NCBI GenBank assembly: GCA_963737555.1
Contig: CAVTTB010000009.1
Coordinates: forward strand, 1 to 64,000
Direction of reading: 5' to 3'
DNA: 64,000 nt
Source: JAHJQQ01 sp963737555
GTDB taxonomy: Bacteria > Pseudomonadota > Gammaproteobacteria > Thiohalobacterales > Thiohalobacteraceae
Each line of letters begins with the position of its first letter. The first letter of the stretch is position 1. Shown piece after piece: positions 28,455 to 37,481 of this stretch. A program made the position numbers and the translations under genes. The notes beneath the pieces were generated by a model. That model was not told the DNA's origin and ran no database searches. It was given only the letters and a program-made list of their open reading frames with translations.

Positions 28455-29402
28455 ATGAAACGCGACAATATCAATTATCTTGCAGTCGGCAGCTTCGTCC
28501 TGGTGGGCCTGGTGCTGCTGCTGGGTGTGCTCTATAAACTCACCGGCCGCGTTGGCGACAGCGAGCCCTATCATGCGTATTACCGCAACATCACCGGTCT
28601 GGTGGACGGCTCGCGGGTGACCTATGAAGGTTATCAGGTCGGCTTTGTCGCCGGCGTGGAGCCGGAGCAGACGCCGGAGGGTACACGCTACCGGGTCGAT
28701 ATGCGTATCAAGCACGGCTGGCAGATACCGACCGACAGTGTCGCGCGCATCTACGCCGCGGGTCTGTTGGCCGAGACGGTCATAAACATCGAAGAAGGTA
28801 AGCGTCGTGATTATCTGCAGGCGAATGCGGAAATTCCTGGTCAAGTAGGCGTCGATATATTCGCCGCCTTAGGCTCAGTGGCCAGCGATATTGGTGGACT
28901 GACGCAGGGCACCATCAAACCCCTGTTGGAGAATCTCAACCGTCAGGTCACCGGGCTTGGCGGTGAATTGGGTGCACGCGTACCGCGCATTCTTACGGAT
29001 GTCGAGGCGATGGTGAGTAAGCTGGACAAGAGCGCCGACGGTTTGAGCAAGATGCTCGATGCAGGCAACACCCAGCGCGTGGGCAATATTATCGTAGACG
29101 TCGAGGCGACCGCGCAAAACTTCCATGCATTGTCGTCCAGCCTGCAGGGAACGCAGGCGCAGCTGGATACATTATTGCAGGATGTGCAGGGCATGGTCGG
29201 AGGCAATCAGCAGGATCTACGTGCCGCTGTACTCGGTTTGCGTAATGCCCTGGATACGATGTCGCGTGATGTCGACGGCATTCTCTACGACTTGCAGGGC
29301 GCAAGCCGCAATATGAACGAATTCAGCCGCGAGCTGCGTGGCAACCCGGGCCTGTTGTTGAACGGACGCCCGGCCAAGGATAAAGGAGTGAGCGGTGAAT
29401 GA
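28455..29402 (+). CDS. mlaD: MlaD-like MCE-domain protein
   Basis: 315 aa. One N-terminal membrane anchor (YLAVGSFVLVGLVLLLGVLY) precedes an MCE domain at about 38-115 (YHAYYRNITGLVDGSRVTYEG then VGFVAGVE). A long helical C-terminal part of about 180 residues follows, rich in heptad-like patterns. MCE proteins form hexameric rings that carry lipids across the periplasm. The extended helical part resembles PqiB/YebT- or LetB-associated needles in single-MCE form, more than short E. coli MlaD. Confidence 0.88.
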   Translation: MKRDNINYLAVGSFVLVGLVLLLGVLYKLTGRVGDSEPYHAYYRNITGLVDGSRVTYEGYQVGFVAGVEPEQTPEGTRYRVDMRIKHGWQIPTDSVARIYAAGLLAETVINIEEGKRRDYLQANAEIPGQVGVDIFAALGSVASDIGGLTQGTIKPLLENLNRQVTGLGGELGARVPRILTDVEAMVSKLDKSADGLSKMLDAGNTQRVGNIIVDVEATAQNFHALSSSLQGTQAQLDTLLQDVQGMVGGNQQDLRAAVLGLRNALDTMSRDVDGILYDLQGASRNMNEFSRELRGNPGLLLNGRPAKDKGVSGE

Positions 29403-30021
29403 GTCGGCGTTGATCCGCGGTGTTATGAGCCTGGTAGCCTGTCTGATGCTCGCTGCCTGCGTGGGCGGCGCACGCATCCCCGAGGATAATTTTTATCGTC
29501 TGGAGAGCGCCGCACCTGGCAGTGCGCTCACGGCGCCGGCGCTGCAGGGGATACTCATGATTCAGGGCGGAACCGCCGCGCCTGTCTATCGCGACCGCGC
29601 TTTGCTCTACAGCGAGCCAGGTTCACCCGTGCGTCTGCAGCGTTACCACTATCAATATTGGATCGATAGTCCGCCACAGTTGTTGCAGAGCGGTCTGGCC
29701 GAGTATCTGCGTACGGCGGGTGTGGCGCGCCAAGTCGTGCTTCCGCAAGACGGTGTGGATGCCGATTACCGTTTGCGCGTCGATATCGAGCGCTTCGAGC
29801 ATATTCGTGGCCAAAGCAGTAGCCGGAACGGTGGGCAGGTTGCGGTTGCGTTGCGCGTCACCCTGATCGAGCGCGCCACGGGTAAACTGCTGATGCAGGA
29901 ACAATTGCAATCGGATGCTACGGTTCAGAGTGGTGAATTCTCGGCGGTCGCGATCACCTATCAGCAGGTGATGACGGAACTGTATGGCCGCATCCTGGCG
30001 CAATTAGGTAAATTGAACTGA
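29395..30021 (+). CDS. ABC-type transport auxiliary lipoprotein (PqiC-like)
   Basis: 208 aa from GTG 29395, overlapping the MlaD end by 8 bases. Signal peptide with lipobox LMLAACVGG at about residue 21. The DUF330/PqiC family domain covers the rest (NFYRLES, YSEPGSPVRLQRYHYQYW, RVDIERFEH). PqiC is an outer-membrane lipoprotein partner of MCE proteins. Together with the preceding genes it completes an inner-to-outer-membrane lipid transport unit. Confidence 0.85.
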   Translation: MNESALIRGVMSLVACLMLAACVGGARIPEDNFYRLESAAPGSALTAPALQGILMIQGGTAAPVYRDRALLYSEPGSPVRLQRYHYQYWIDSPPQLLQSGLAEYLRTAGVARQVVLPQDGVDADYRLRVDIERFEHIRGQSSSRNGGQVAVALRVTLIERATGKLLMQEQLQSDATVQSGEFSAVAITYQQVMTELYGRILAQLGKLN

Positions 30022-30047
30022 GTGCCTGCCACACCCGCACCTCACCT

Positions 30048-32438
30048 TCAATTTGAGGTCCGTATAAACGCGGCCGTTGTGGATTTCTGCAGGAACTTCT
30101 TATTCAGTAGTTCGAGAGGTTCGGGGACAGCTATCCCGTAGCCTTGCGCAAAATCAACGCCAATCAAGCGCAGCTTGTTGGCGATCGCAGCATTCTCGAC
30201 GTATTCGGCGATGGTCTGGATCCCCGCCACATGCCCAATCTGATTGATTGACTCGACCATGGCAAGGTCCATGGCGTCGTGTTCGATATCGCGCACGAAA
30301 CTGCCATCGATCTTGAGGTATTCGACTTTGAGTGTTTTCAAGTAACCGAAGGAACTCAAGCCGCTGCCAAAATCGTCCAGCGCGAAGCGGCACCCGCGCG
30401 CCCGCAATGTGGCGATGAAATGCATGGCTCTGGACAGGTTGGTGATGGCGCAGGTTTCGGTTATTTCAAAGCAAATGTGGCGTGGCTCTATGTTCAGCTG
30501 ATCGAATTCCTGCAGCACGAAGGGCAGGAAGCCATCGTCACATAAAGATTGCGCGGATAGGTTGATGGATATCGTGCAACTGCCGGGCGCCGACATCAAG
30601 GCCGTCTCACGCAGCGTCAAGAGTGTGTGATGGATAACCCAGCGGTCTACATCGGCCATCAAGTTGTATCGTTCCGCGGCCGGTATGAAAATCAACGGTG
30701 CGATAAGAAGCCCCTCTTCATCGAGCATGCGCACGAGTATTTCGGTGTGCACGCTGTAGACGCGACCTTGTAACGCACTGATTGGCTGGTGATAGAGCGC
30801 GAAGCGGTTGTCCGCGAGTGCTTGTTTGATGCGCTGGGCCCAATGCATTTCGTTGGTTCTGTGCGCCGCTGCATCATCGTCACTCTGATAGATATGGATG
30901 CGATTACGGCCCTCATCCTTGGCAACGTAGCAGGCGGCATCGGCGGCGCTCATCAGGTCGTAAAGCGTGATTTTGTTTGCGCTGATCGGTACCAGCCCGA
31001 AGCTGCCACTGATGTTGAATGTCTTGCCTTCCCATGTGAAGGTCGAGGCGAACAGCTTGTGGCGGACACGCTCAGTAATGTGATTGGCCGACTCTGCTGA
31101 GCAGCGGCTGAGTAGAATGGAAAATTCATCTCCCCCCATGCGGGCAAGCAGGTCGCCGTCGCGCAGCTCGGCCTGCAATGTTCTGGAAACCAGTTTGAGT
31201 AATTCGTCTCCCGCCAGGTGACCGCAGGTATCGTTGATTAACTTGAACTGGTCGAGATCCAGATAACACAGCCAATCCGGCTCTTCGGTCTGCGCAGGCG
31301 TATGCGCAAGGCTTGTTTCGAGGCGGCGCTCGAATTCGCGTCGGTTCATCAAGCCAGTCAGCATGTCGTGCTTGGCTTGATAGGCCAGTTCGCTGGCGAT
31401 CAGACGCAGTTGGGTGACGTCGCGGAAGACTAGAACGGCGCCGATAAGACTATTGTGGTTCTGGTCGAAGATAGGGTGCGGCGGTGTACTCGATCGCCAT
31501 GCTGCGCCCATTGTCGGCTTCGAGCTTGATGTCCGTGTCGGCGTTGACGACGCGTTGATCACGAAGGCAATGATGGATCGGGTCAACCTGTTTCTTGGTG
31601 TCAGGATCGCGATAGGCGCGGAATACCTGTGTAAGCGGCTGGCCGATCGCTGTGTCTGCTGCCCAGCCGGTAAGCTGCGCGGCCTCTGGATTGATCTGTT
31701 TGATAAGGCCGTGAGTATCGGTGGTGATCACGCCATCGCCGATGGAATGCAGGGTGATTTGCGCCTGCTCGGTCGCAGTATGCAGCCGTTGTTCGGTTTC
31801 CGAAACACGCCGTGTCACCAGACGTGCGATGGCGGCGGCGAGCGCAATACCACTCAGCACCAGGATCACGGCCATGATCAGTGTATTCACGTAATCCTGT
31901 TGCGCGTCACGTACGGCCTCGGCCGAGGCTTCGGTCTGTATATCCAATAGGCGTGACAGCAACTCGAATGTTTTTCGCTGCCCTGGCATGGCCTGTTCTT
32001 GTAGAAGTACGTTGGCTTGTTGCTTATCGCCATCGAGGATAAGCGCGGCAATCTGCAGATGCAGATCACCTACAGTGGCTGTGAGCTTGCCTTGTTGATC
32101 GATTAGTGGCGTTCTTCATCGGTGAGTATTAGCTTCAGGAACTGTTCGCGTGCATTCGCGAATATCGCGCCATTGCTGTTGATGCGCATCCACTCCTCGT
32201 CCTGAAGAAAGGGGTCGTCGAGGATGAGCATATTCTGTAGGCTGACGGTGCGCTCACGCGCGGCCGTGCGCATTTGGTTGATGAGAGTCGATTTGGTGAT
32301 GTTGGCATTGACCAGCCGCTCGATGCGTTGGTTGCTGTTGTAGAGCATCGTCAGGCTGAAGGCCACCACCAGGAACATGAGTCCGAGACTGGTGGCGAAG
32401 CCCATGCGAAGAATGGTCTTGGTCGAATTGGTCTGCAT
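30048..32438 (-). CDS. Membrane GGDEF-EAL protein with 4-helix sensor and PAS (two frame breaks)
   Basis: Reading from ATG 32438: membrane helix (FATSLGLMFLVVAFSLTML), a four-helix-bundle periplasmic sensor with a QMRTAARERTVSLQNML segment, a second helix (LIMAVILVLSGIALAAA), PAS (HSIGDGVITTDTHGLI), GGDEF (MGGDEFSILL) and EAL (TEILVRML). The frame changes at about 32103 (after TDEER) and at about 31473 (EYTAAP to IFDQNH). The second fits one extra base; the first needs one lost or two extra bases. Joined length is about 795 aa. The PAS-GGDEF-EAL part is closely similar to the protein at 21892, including the EIL form of EAL. It is convergent with the lipoprotein gene. Confidence 0.83.
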
Positions 32439-32615
32439 ACGGATCCTTCGGGTCCGGGGTTGGGGGCGGCATGCCGATTCCCACCAGCCGTTATGGGACC
32501 GGCCATAGGCAGAAACATGCCCGATTCTGCCTGTGCAATCACGAGCTAAAGTCTAGTACATGTAATGCGGCCGCAAACCTGAGAATATTATGCGTAAGGC
32601 AACTATGGGATCCGC

Positions 32616-33536
32616 ATGCTGGAAGTGATTGCACAGATGGGTGTGCTGATCGGTGCAGGTATCGTGCTGCGGCTGCTGCGGCCGGCTGGGCGCGATCCGG
32701 AACTGCTGCGGCGTGGACTCACCGATATCGTCTATTACCTGCTGCTGCCGGCGCTGGTGCTGGGCGCGTTATGGCGTACCGAACTGGGTTGGGACAGCGC
32801 GCGGATCGCCTGGCTGGCCGCCGCCGGTGTGTTGGCGGCGCTGTGGCTGGCCGGGGCCGGCTGCCGATTATGCCGCGTGGCAGCGCCAACCCGCGGTGCC
32901 TTGATGCTGGCGGCCGCGTTCCCCAATGTGACCTATCTCGGTTTGCCGGTCTTGGAAGCGACCTTCGGGCCATGGTCGCGTGGTGTGGCTATCCAATACG
33001 ATCTGTTCGCGTGCACGCCATTACTGCTGACGCTGGGCATTCTCATCGCGCGCAAACACGGCACGGTCAGCACGGCGGATTCGATGGGTGTGGGGCGTGC
33101 GTTGTTGCAGGTGCCGGCATTATGGGCGGCCGCGCTGGCGGTGATCATGAATCTGGCAAACGTCCCGGTGCCGTCGATGGTCGAGTCACTGTTGCGTCTG
33201 CTCGGCAACGCCGTGCCACCGCTGATGCTGATCGCGTTGGGCTTGGGCTTGCGCTGGCAGGGGACAGACTCGCGCCAATTACTGCGTGTCGTACCGGTGC
33301 TGGTGATTCAACTGTTGCTCATGCCGCTGCTGGTGTGGGGCTTGGCGCTGGCGAGTGGATTAGATCAGCGCCTGCTGGCACCGGTGGTGTTGGAGGCCGC
33401 CATGCCGAGCATGGTGCTGGGCATGGTGATCTGTGATCGCTATGGTTTGGATACGGCGGTGTACGCCACAGCGGTGACACTGTCGACCGCGCTATCGATG
33501 CTGAGCCTGCCGCTCTGGCATCGCATTCTGGTGTGA
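32616..33536 (+). CDS. AEC family transporter (auxin efflux carrier type)
   Basis: 306 aa with about ten membrane helices. Family features are LTDIVYYLLLPALVLGAL, AAFPNVTYLGLPVLEATFG and LEAAMPSMVLGMVICDRYGLD. Bacterial members export or import organic acids such as malate or malonate. The substrate is unknown. It stands alone, 69 bases before relA, in divergent orientation to the GGDEF-EAL gene. Confidence 0.87.
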   Translation: MLEVIAQMGVLIGAGIVLRLLRPAGRDPELLRRGLTDIVYYLLLPALVLGALWRTELGWDSARIAWLAAAGVLAALWLAGAGCRLCRVAAPTRGALMLAAAFPNVTYLGLPVLEATFGPWSRGVAIQYDLFACTPLLLTLGILIARKHGTVSTADSMGVGRALLQVPALWAAALAVIMNLANVPVPSMVESLLRLLGNAVPPLMLIALGLGLRWQGTDSRQLLRVVPVLVIQLLLMPLLVWGLALASGLDQRLLAPVVLEAAMPSMVLGMVICDRYGLDTAVYATAVTLSTALSMLSLPLWHRILV

Positions 33537-33605
33537 GACAGTCATGAGGGCATACACTGTTCACACGACCCAAGACGAGTTTGGATGAGGCTGTAGAGAG
33601 ATCAC

Positions 33606-35810
33606 ATGGTCAGTGTGAAAACGACCGGTTCGGACAAGGGTGCGGTCTGCGAGACTGACGAATGCTGGTTGCAAGCGTTGTCCGCTACGCGTCCCGAACC
33701 TGAACGCGAGGTACTGACGCGTGCATTGGCCGTGGCGCGGCACGCACACACGGGACAACTGCGTCAGTCCGGCGAACCTTACCTCTCCCATGTCCTCGCC
33801 GTTGCCGAAATCCTCAATGATCTTAATCTGGATTACGAAACGCTCGCGGCGGCGATTCTGCACGACACCGTGGAAGATACCGCGGTCACGCTGACTGAAA
33901 TCGAGCAGAGTTTCGGACCGGGTGTCGCCCGTCTCGTCGACGGTGTGACCAAGATGGGGCGTATCGGACGCTTGCAGGAAGCGCAGGGCGGCCGCCGCGA
34001 ACATCAGGATGCCGAGAGCTTGCGCAAACTGCTGTTGGCGATGGCCGATGACGTGCGTGTGGTACTGATCAAGCTCGCTGACCGCTTGCATAATATGCGC
34101 ACGTTAAAACATCTGGATGAATCGCGCCGTCAATTGATCGCGCGTGAGACCCTGGATATCTATGCGCCACTCGCCAACCGGCTCGGTATCGGTCAGGTCA
34201 AATGGGAGCTGGAAGATCTGTCGCTGCGCTATCTGGATCCGGACAGCTATCGCGAAATCGCCGGACACCTCGACGAGCGGCGTGTCGATCGCGAACGCTT
34301 CATCGAACGCGTGGTGCGGCAATTGCAACGTGAACTGGAAGCGGTGAATGTGCCGGCCGAGGTCAGTGGTCGGCCGAAGCATATCTACAGTATCTGGCGC
34401 AAGATGCAGCGCAAGAACCTGCCGTTCAATCAGATCTTCGACGTACGTGCGGTGCGCATTATTGTCGAGCGCGACGCCGATTGTTATGCGGCGTTGGGCG
34501 TGGTGCACAGCTTGTGGCATCACATTCCTAAAGAATTCGATGACTACATTGCCAACCCCAAGGAAAACAATTACCGCTCACTGCACACGGCGGTGGTCGG
34601 TCCCGGCGGGCAGACGCTGGAAGTGCAGATTCGTTCGCGCGAAATGCATGAACATGCCGAACTGGGTATTGCCGCGCACTGGCATTACAAAGAGGGCGGA
34701 CGTTTCGACACCGGTATCGAGCAGCGTGTTGCCTGGCTGCGGCAATTGCTGGAATGGAAGGACGAAGAATCCACTGCCAGTGATTTCGTCGATCGCTTCA
34801 AGACCGAGAGCGGTAGCGAGCGTGTCTATGTGCTGACGCCGCAGGGACGTGTCGTGGACCTGCAGCAAGGGGCGACGCCGCTCGACTTCGCCTATTACGT
34901 GCATACCGATATCGGTCATCGTTGCCGTGGCGCCAAGGTCAACGGCCGCATCGTGCCGTTGACCTATGAATTGCGCAACGGCGAACAGGTGGAGATTTTA
35001 ACCGCACGTCAGGGCGCGCCCAGCCGGGATTGGTTGAATACGAATCTAGGATTTCTCAAGACGCCGCGCGCGCGTGCCAAGGTGCGGCATTGGTTCCGTG
35101 AGCAGGACTACGACAAGAATGTCGCCGCGGGTCGCACGGTGCTTGATCGCGAACTCGGTCGCCTGGGTTTGACGAATTGTAATTGGGAGCAGCTGGCTGA
35201 GCGCCTGCATTATCCACAAGTCTCAGATATGCTCGCGGCGATCGGTAACGGCGATTTGAGTACGGCACAACTGGCGGGTGCCGCCAATGAACTGATAACA
35301 CCCGATAGCGTTGAGTTCGTTCCGGCGCGACCCACGCGCAGCCCCGATGCCGGTGAGCATGGTCTGCGTATCGAAGGTGTTGGCAATCTGCTTTCGCAGA
35401 TGGCCAAATGCTGCCGGCCAGTGCCGCAGGATCCCATCGTCGGCTACATCACCCGCGGCCGCGGCGTGACGATCCATCGCCGCGATTGTCCGAATGCGTT
35501 GCGCTTGGCGGAACAGGAACGCGAACGGATGCTGGAGGTGGGCTGGGGGGATGCCGTCGAAGATGTCTATCCGGTGGAGATCGAGATACTGGCCTACGAC
35601 CGCGCCGGCTTGCTGCGTGATATCACATCGGTGCTGGCCAACGAAAAGATCAACGTCATCGGCGTGAACACCCACACCGACAAGACCGATTATGCCGCGC
35701 ACATGCGCCTGACCTTGGAGATTCGCGATATTGGCGAACTGAGTCGGATCCTAAGTCGCGTAGGACAGGTGCCTAACGTGCTAGAAGTTAAGAGAAAAAT
35801 GTCTAGTTGA
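33606..35810 (+). CDS. relA: RelA/SpoT family (p)ppGpp synthetase, hydrolase site apparently intact
   Basis: 734 aa with HD, synthetase, TGS, helical and ACT domains in order. The synthetase part is RelA-like (RLGIGQVKWELED, SIWRKMQRKNL, FDVRAVRII). The HD domain, usually degenerate in gammaproteobacterial RelA, keeps YLSHVLAVAEIL, ILHDTVEDT and LADRLHNMRTL, the metal-binding and catalytic residues of active hydrolases. TGS covers VYVLTPQGRVVDLQQGATPLDFAYYVHTD in part. ACT is at about 655-734. It may both make and break (p)ppGpp. Whether a separate SpoT exists is outside the window. Confidence 0.92.
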   Translation: MVSVKTTGSDKGAVCETDECWLQALSATRPEPEREVLTRALAVARHAHTGQLRQSGEPYLSHVLAVAEILNDLNLDYETLAAAILHDTVEDTAVTLTEIEQSFGPGVARLVDGVTKMGRIGRLQEAQGGRREHQDAESLRKLLLAMADDVRVVLIKLADRLHNMRTLKHLDESRRQLIARETLDIYAPLANRLGIGQVKWELEDLSLRYLDPDSYREIAGHLDERRVDRERFIERVVRQLQRELEAVNVPAEVSGRPKHIYSIWRKMQRKNLPFNQIFDVRAVRIIVERDADCYAALGVVHSLWHHIPKEFDDYIANPKENNYRSLHTAVVGPGGQTLEVQIRSREMHEHAELGIAAHWHYKEGGRFDTGIEQRVAWLRQLLEWKDEESTASDFVDRFKTESGSERVYVLTPQGRVVDLQQGATPLDFAYYVHTDIGHRCRGAKVNGRIVPLTYELRNGEQVEILTARQGAPSRDWLNTNLGFLKTPRARAKVRHWFREQDYDKNVAAGRTVLDRELGRLGLTNCNWEQLAERLHYPQVSDMLAAIGNGDLSTAQLAGAANELITPDSVEFVPARPTRSPDAGEHGLRIEGVGNLLSQMAKCCRPVPQDPIVGYITRGRGVTIHRRDCPNALRLAEQERERMLEVGWGDAVEDVYPVEIEILAYDRAGLLRDITSVLANEKINVIGVNTHTDKTDYAAHMRLTLEIRDIGELSRILSRVGQVPNVLEVKRKMSS

Positions 35811-35911
35811 ATGCGGGCCTGAAGCGTCCTGCTGCGATTAAATATTGCGCTTAGTGGGCCGCTAATTTTCCTATTGCGCCAGCCATACCCCGCGAGGTTG
35901 CCGTTCGTCTT

Positions 35912-37069
35912 ATGTCACCTTTATCACCTCATCGGCATGTGCCTACTCCCCAATCGACGATCCTGGTTGTGGATGACAACGAACACAATCTGGATTTGCT
36001 CAGTCGTCGCTTGGAACGGGAGGGGCATCGAATTCTACAGGCGCAGGATGGGTATGCTGCCTTGGAGCAGCTTCGCAACAGCCCAGTCGATTTGGTACTG
36101 CTCGATGTGATGATGCCCGGCCTGGATGGTTATCAAACCCTGGCAGCAATCAAGGCTGATCCCGCGCTCCAGGATATTCCTGTGGTTATGGTCACGGCGG
36201 TCAATGAGGTGGACAGTGCAGCTACCTGCATCGAGCAGGGTGCTGATGACTACCTTAGTAAGCCGTTCAACCCGGTACTGTTGAATGCGCGGGTACGTGC
36301 TTGTTTGGAACGCAAACATCTGCGTGATGGCGAACGTCAACGGCAGGTTTTAGTCGAGCGGCAAAATCTTCTATTGGGCGGACGCGTCGATCAGCAGACA
36401 CGAGAGTTGTCCTCGGCGCAGCTTGCTGCCATTTTTGCTATGTCGAAATTAGCTGAATCGCGCGATCCGGAAACAGGTGAACACCTTGATCGCATGCGTG
36501 AGTATTGTCTGATTCTTGCGCGACAACTTGCGCAACTGCCTAGATACCGTGATGTTATAACGCCATCGTTTCAAAATAATCTATACGCAGCTAGCCCATT
36601 GCACGATATCGGCAAGGTCAGCATTCCCGATGAGATACTGCGCAAGCGTGGAAAACTTACAGTCGGAGAATGGGAGATTATGCGCACCCATTCATCAACC
36701 GGTGGCGACACATTACGTGAGGTAGATCGCCAGTACCCAGGCAATGCTTTTATTAAAACCGGCATCGACATCGCCGAGTCGCATCACGAGCGCTGGGATG
36801 GCTCAGGATATCCACATGGTCTTGTGGGTGAGCAGATTCCCTTGGTCGCGCGGATACTCGCTTTGGCAGACGTATACGACGCACTAACCTCGCGGCGCTG
36901 TTATAAAGAGGCATTTTCCCATGAACAGAGCCGCGGCATTATCGTAGATCAACAGGGTAAGCATTTCGATCCTGACGTGGTCGAGGCATTCTTGATCCGC
37001 GAGAATGATTTTGTCCAGATACGTCGGTATTTCCAGGATCCGAAAGAAGTAGACTCCAATGACAACTAA
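35912..37069 (+). CDS. Response regulator with HD-GYP phosphodiesterase output
   Basis: 385 aa. Receiver domain at about 15-135 (ILVVDDNEHN, phosphoacceptor LLDVMMPGLDGYQT, KPFNP lysine), a linker helix, and an HD-GYP domain at about 175-365 with SPLHDIGKVSIPD and HHERWDGSGYPHGL, the full cyclic di-GMP hydrolase signature. Base composition is more AT-rich than the surrounding genes. It is 24 bases upstream of a DUF2892 gene and its histidine kinase, a likely cognate partner. Confidence 0.93.
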   Translation: MSPLSPHRHVPTPQSTILVVDDNEHNLDLLSRRLEREGHRILQAQDGYAALEQLRNSPVDLVLLDVMMPGLDGYQTLAAIKADPALQDIPVVMVTAVNEVDSAATCIEQGADDYLSKPFNPVLLNARVRACLERKHLRDGERQRQVLVERQNLLLGGRVDQQTRELSSAQLAAIFAMSKLAESRDPETGEHLDRMREYCLILARQLAQLPRYRDVITPSFQNNLYAASPLHDIGKVSIPDEILRKRGKLTVGEWEIMRTHSSTGGDTLREVDRQYPGNAFIKTGIDIAESHHERWDGSGYPHGLVGEQIPLVARILALADVYDALTSRRCYKEAFSHEQSRGIIVDQQGKHFDPDVVEAFLIRENDFVQIRRYFQDPKEVDSNDN

Positions 37070-37093
37070 CCACTCAAGAATCCGGTGTGATGT

Positions 37094-37480
37094 ATGACTG
37101 AGCGCGTATTCAGATTTATCCTGGGGGCTGGGCTGATGCTGCTGCTCTATCTTCAGGATGAACGTTTGGTGTATGTCTATATTGCCGTTCTTATGTTTGA
37201 AGGTATAACCAACTGGCGCGTGCCGATCGTGGTTTCGAAATTACGCTATGGCGGCGCGTTCCGTGCGCAGGATGTCCTCAGTCCGGGCTGTAGTCGTATT
37301 GCCTTCGATGCTGAACGTGCGTTGCGCCTTATTGTGGCGTTTCTACTTACCCTGACATTTGTGATATTCCCGGAACAAGCGTGGTTCTTCCCCTGGTTTA
37401 TAGGTTTTATGCTCTTTATGGCGGGCCTCACGAATATTTGTCCCATGGTGATGGGGTTGCGCTGGTTTGGTTTTAGATAG
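37094..37480 (+). CDS. DUF2892-type inner membrane protein (copy 2)
   Basis: 128 aa, homologous along its full length to the copy at 21505: both start MTER-FR, share FEGITNWRVP, a central FxAERALRLI and the ending ICPMV-x2-LRW. Two hydrophobic hairpins. It is sandwiched between an HD-GYP regulator and a histidine kinase, ending 1 base before the kinase start. The conserved pairing with a membrane sensor at both loci is the main clue to function. Confidence 0.75.
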   Translation: MTERVFRFILGAGLMLLLYLQDERLVYVYIAVLMFEGITNWRVPIVVSKLRYGGAFRAQDVLSPGCSRIAFDAERALRLIVAFLLTLTFVIFPEQAWFFPWFIGFMLFMAGLTNICPMVMGLRWFGFR

Positions 37481-37481
37481 C

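Noticed and set aside
30039..30059. Hairpin ACCTCA/TGAGGT between convergent genes as a terminator
   Set aside because: Six-base stem without any T tract on either strand.
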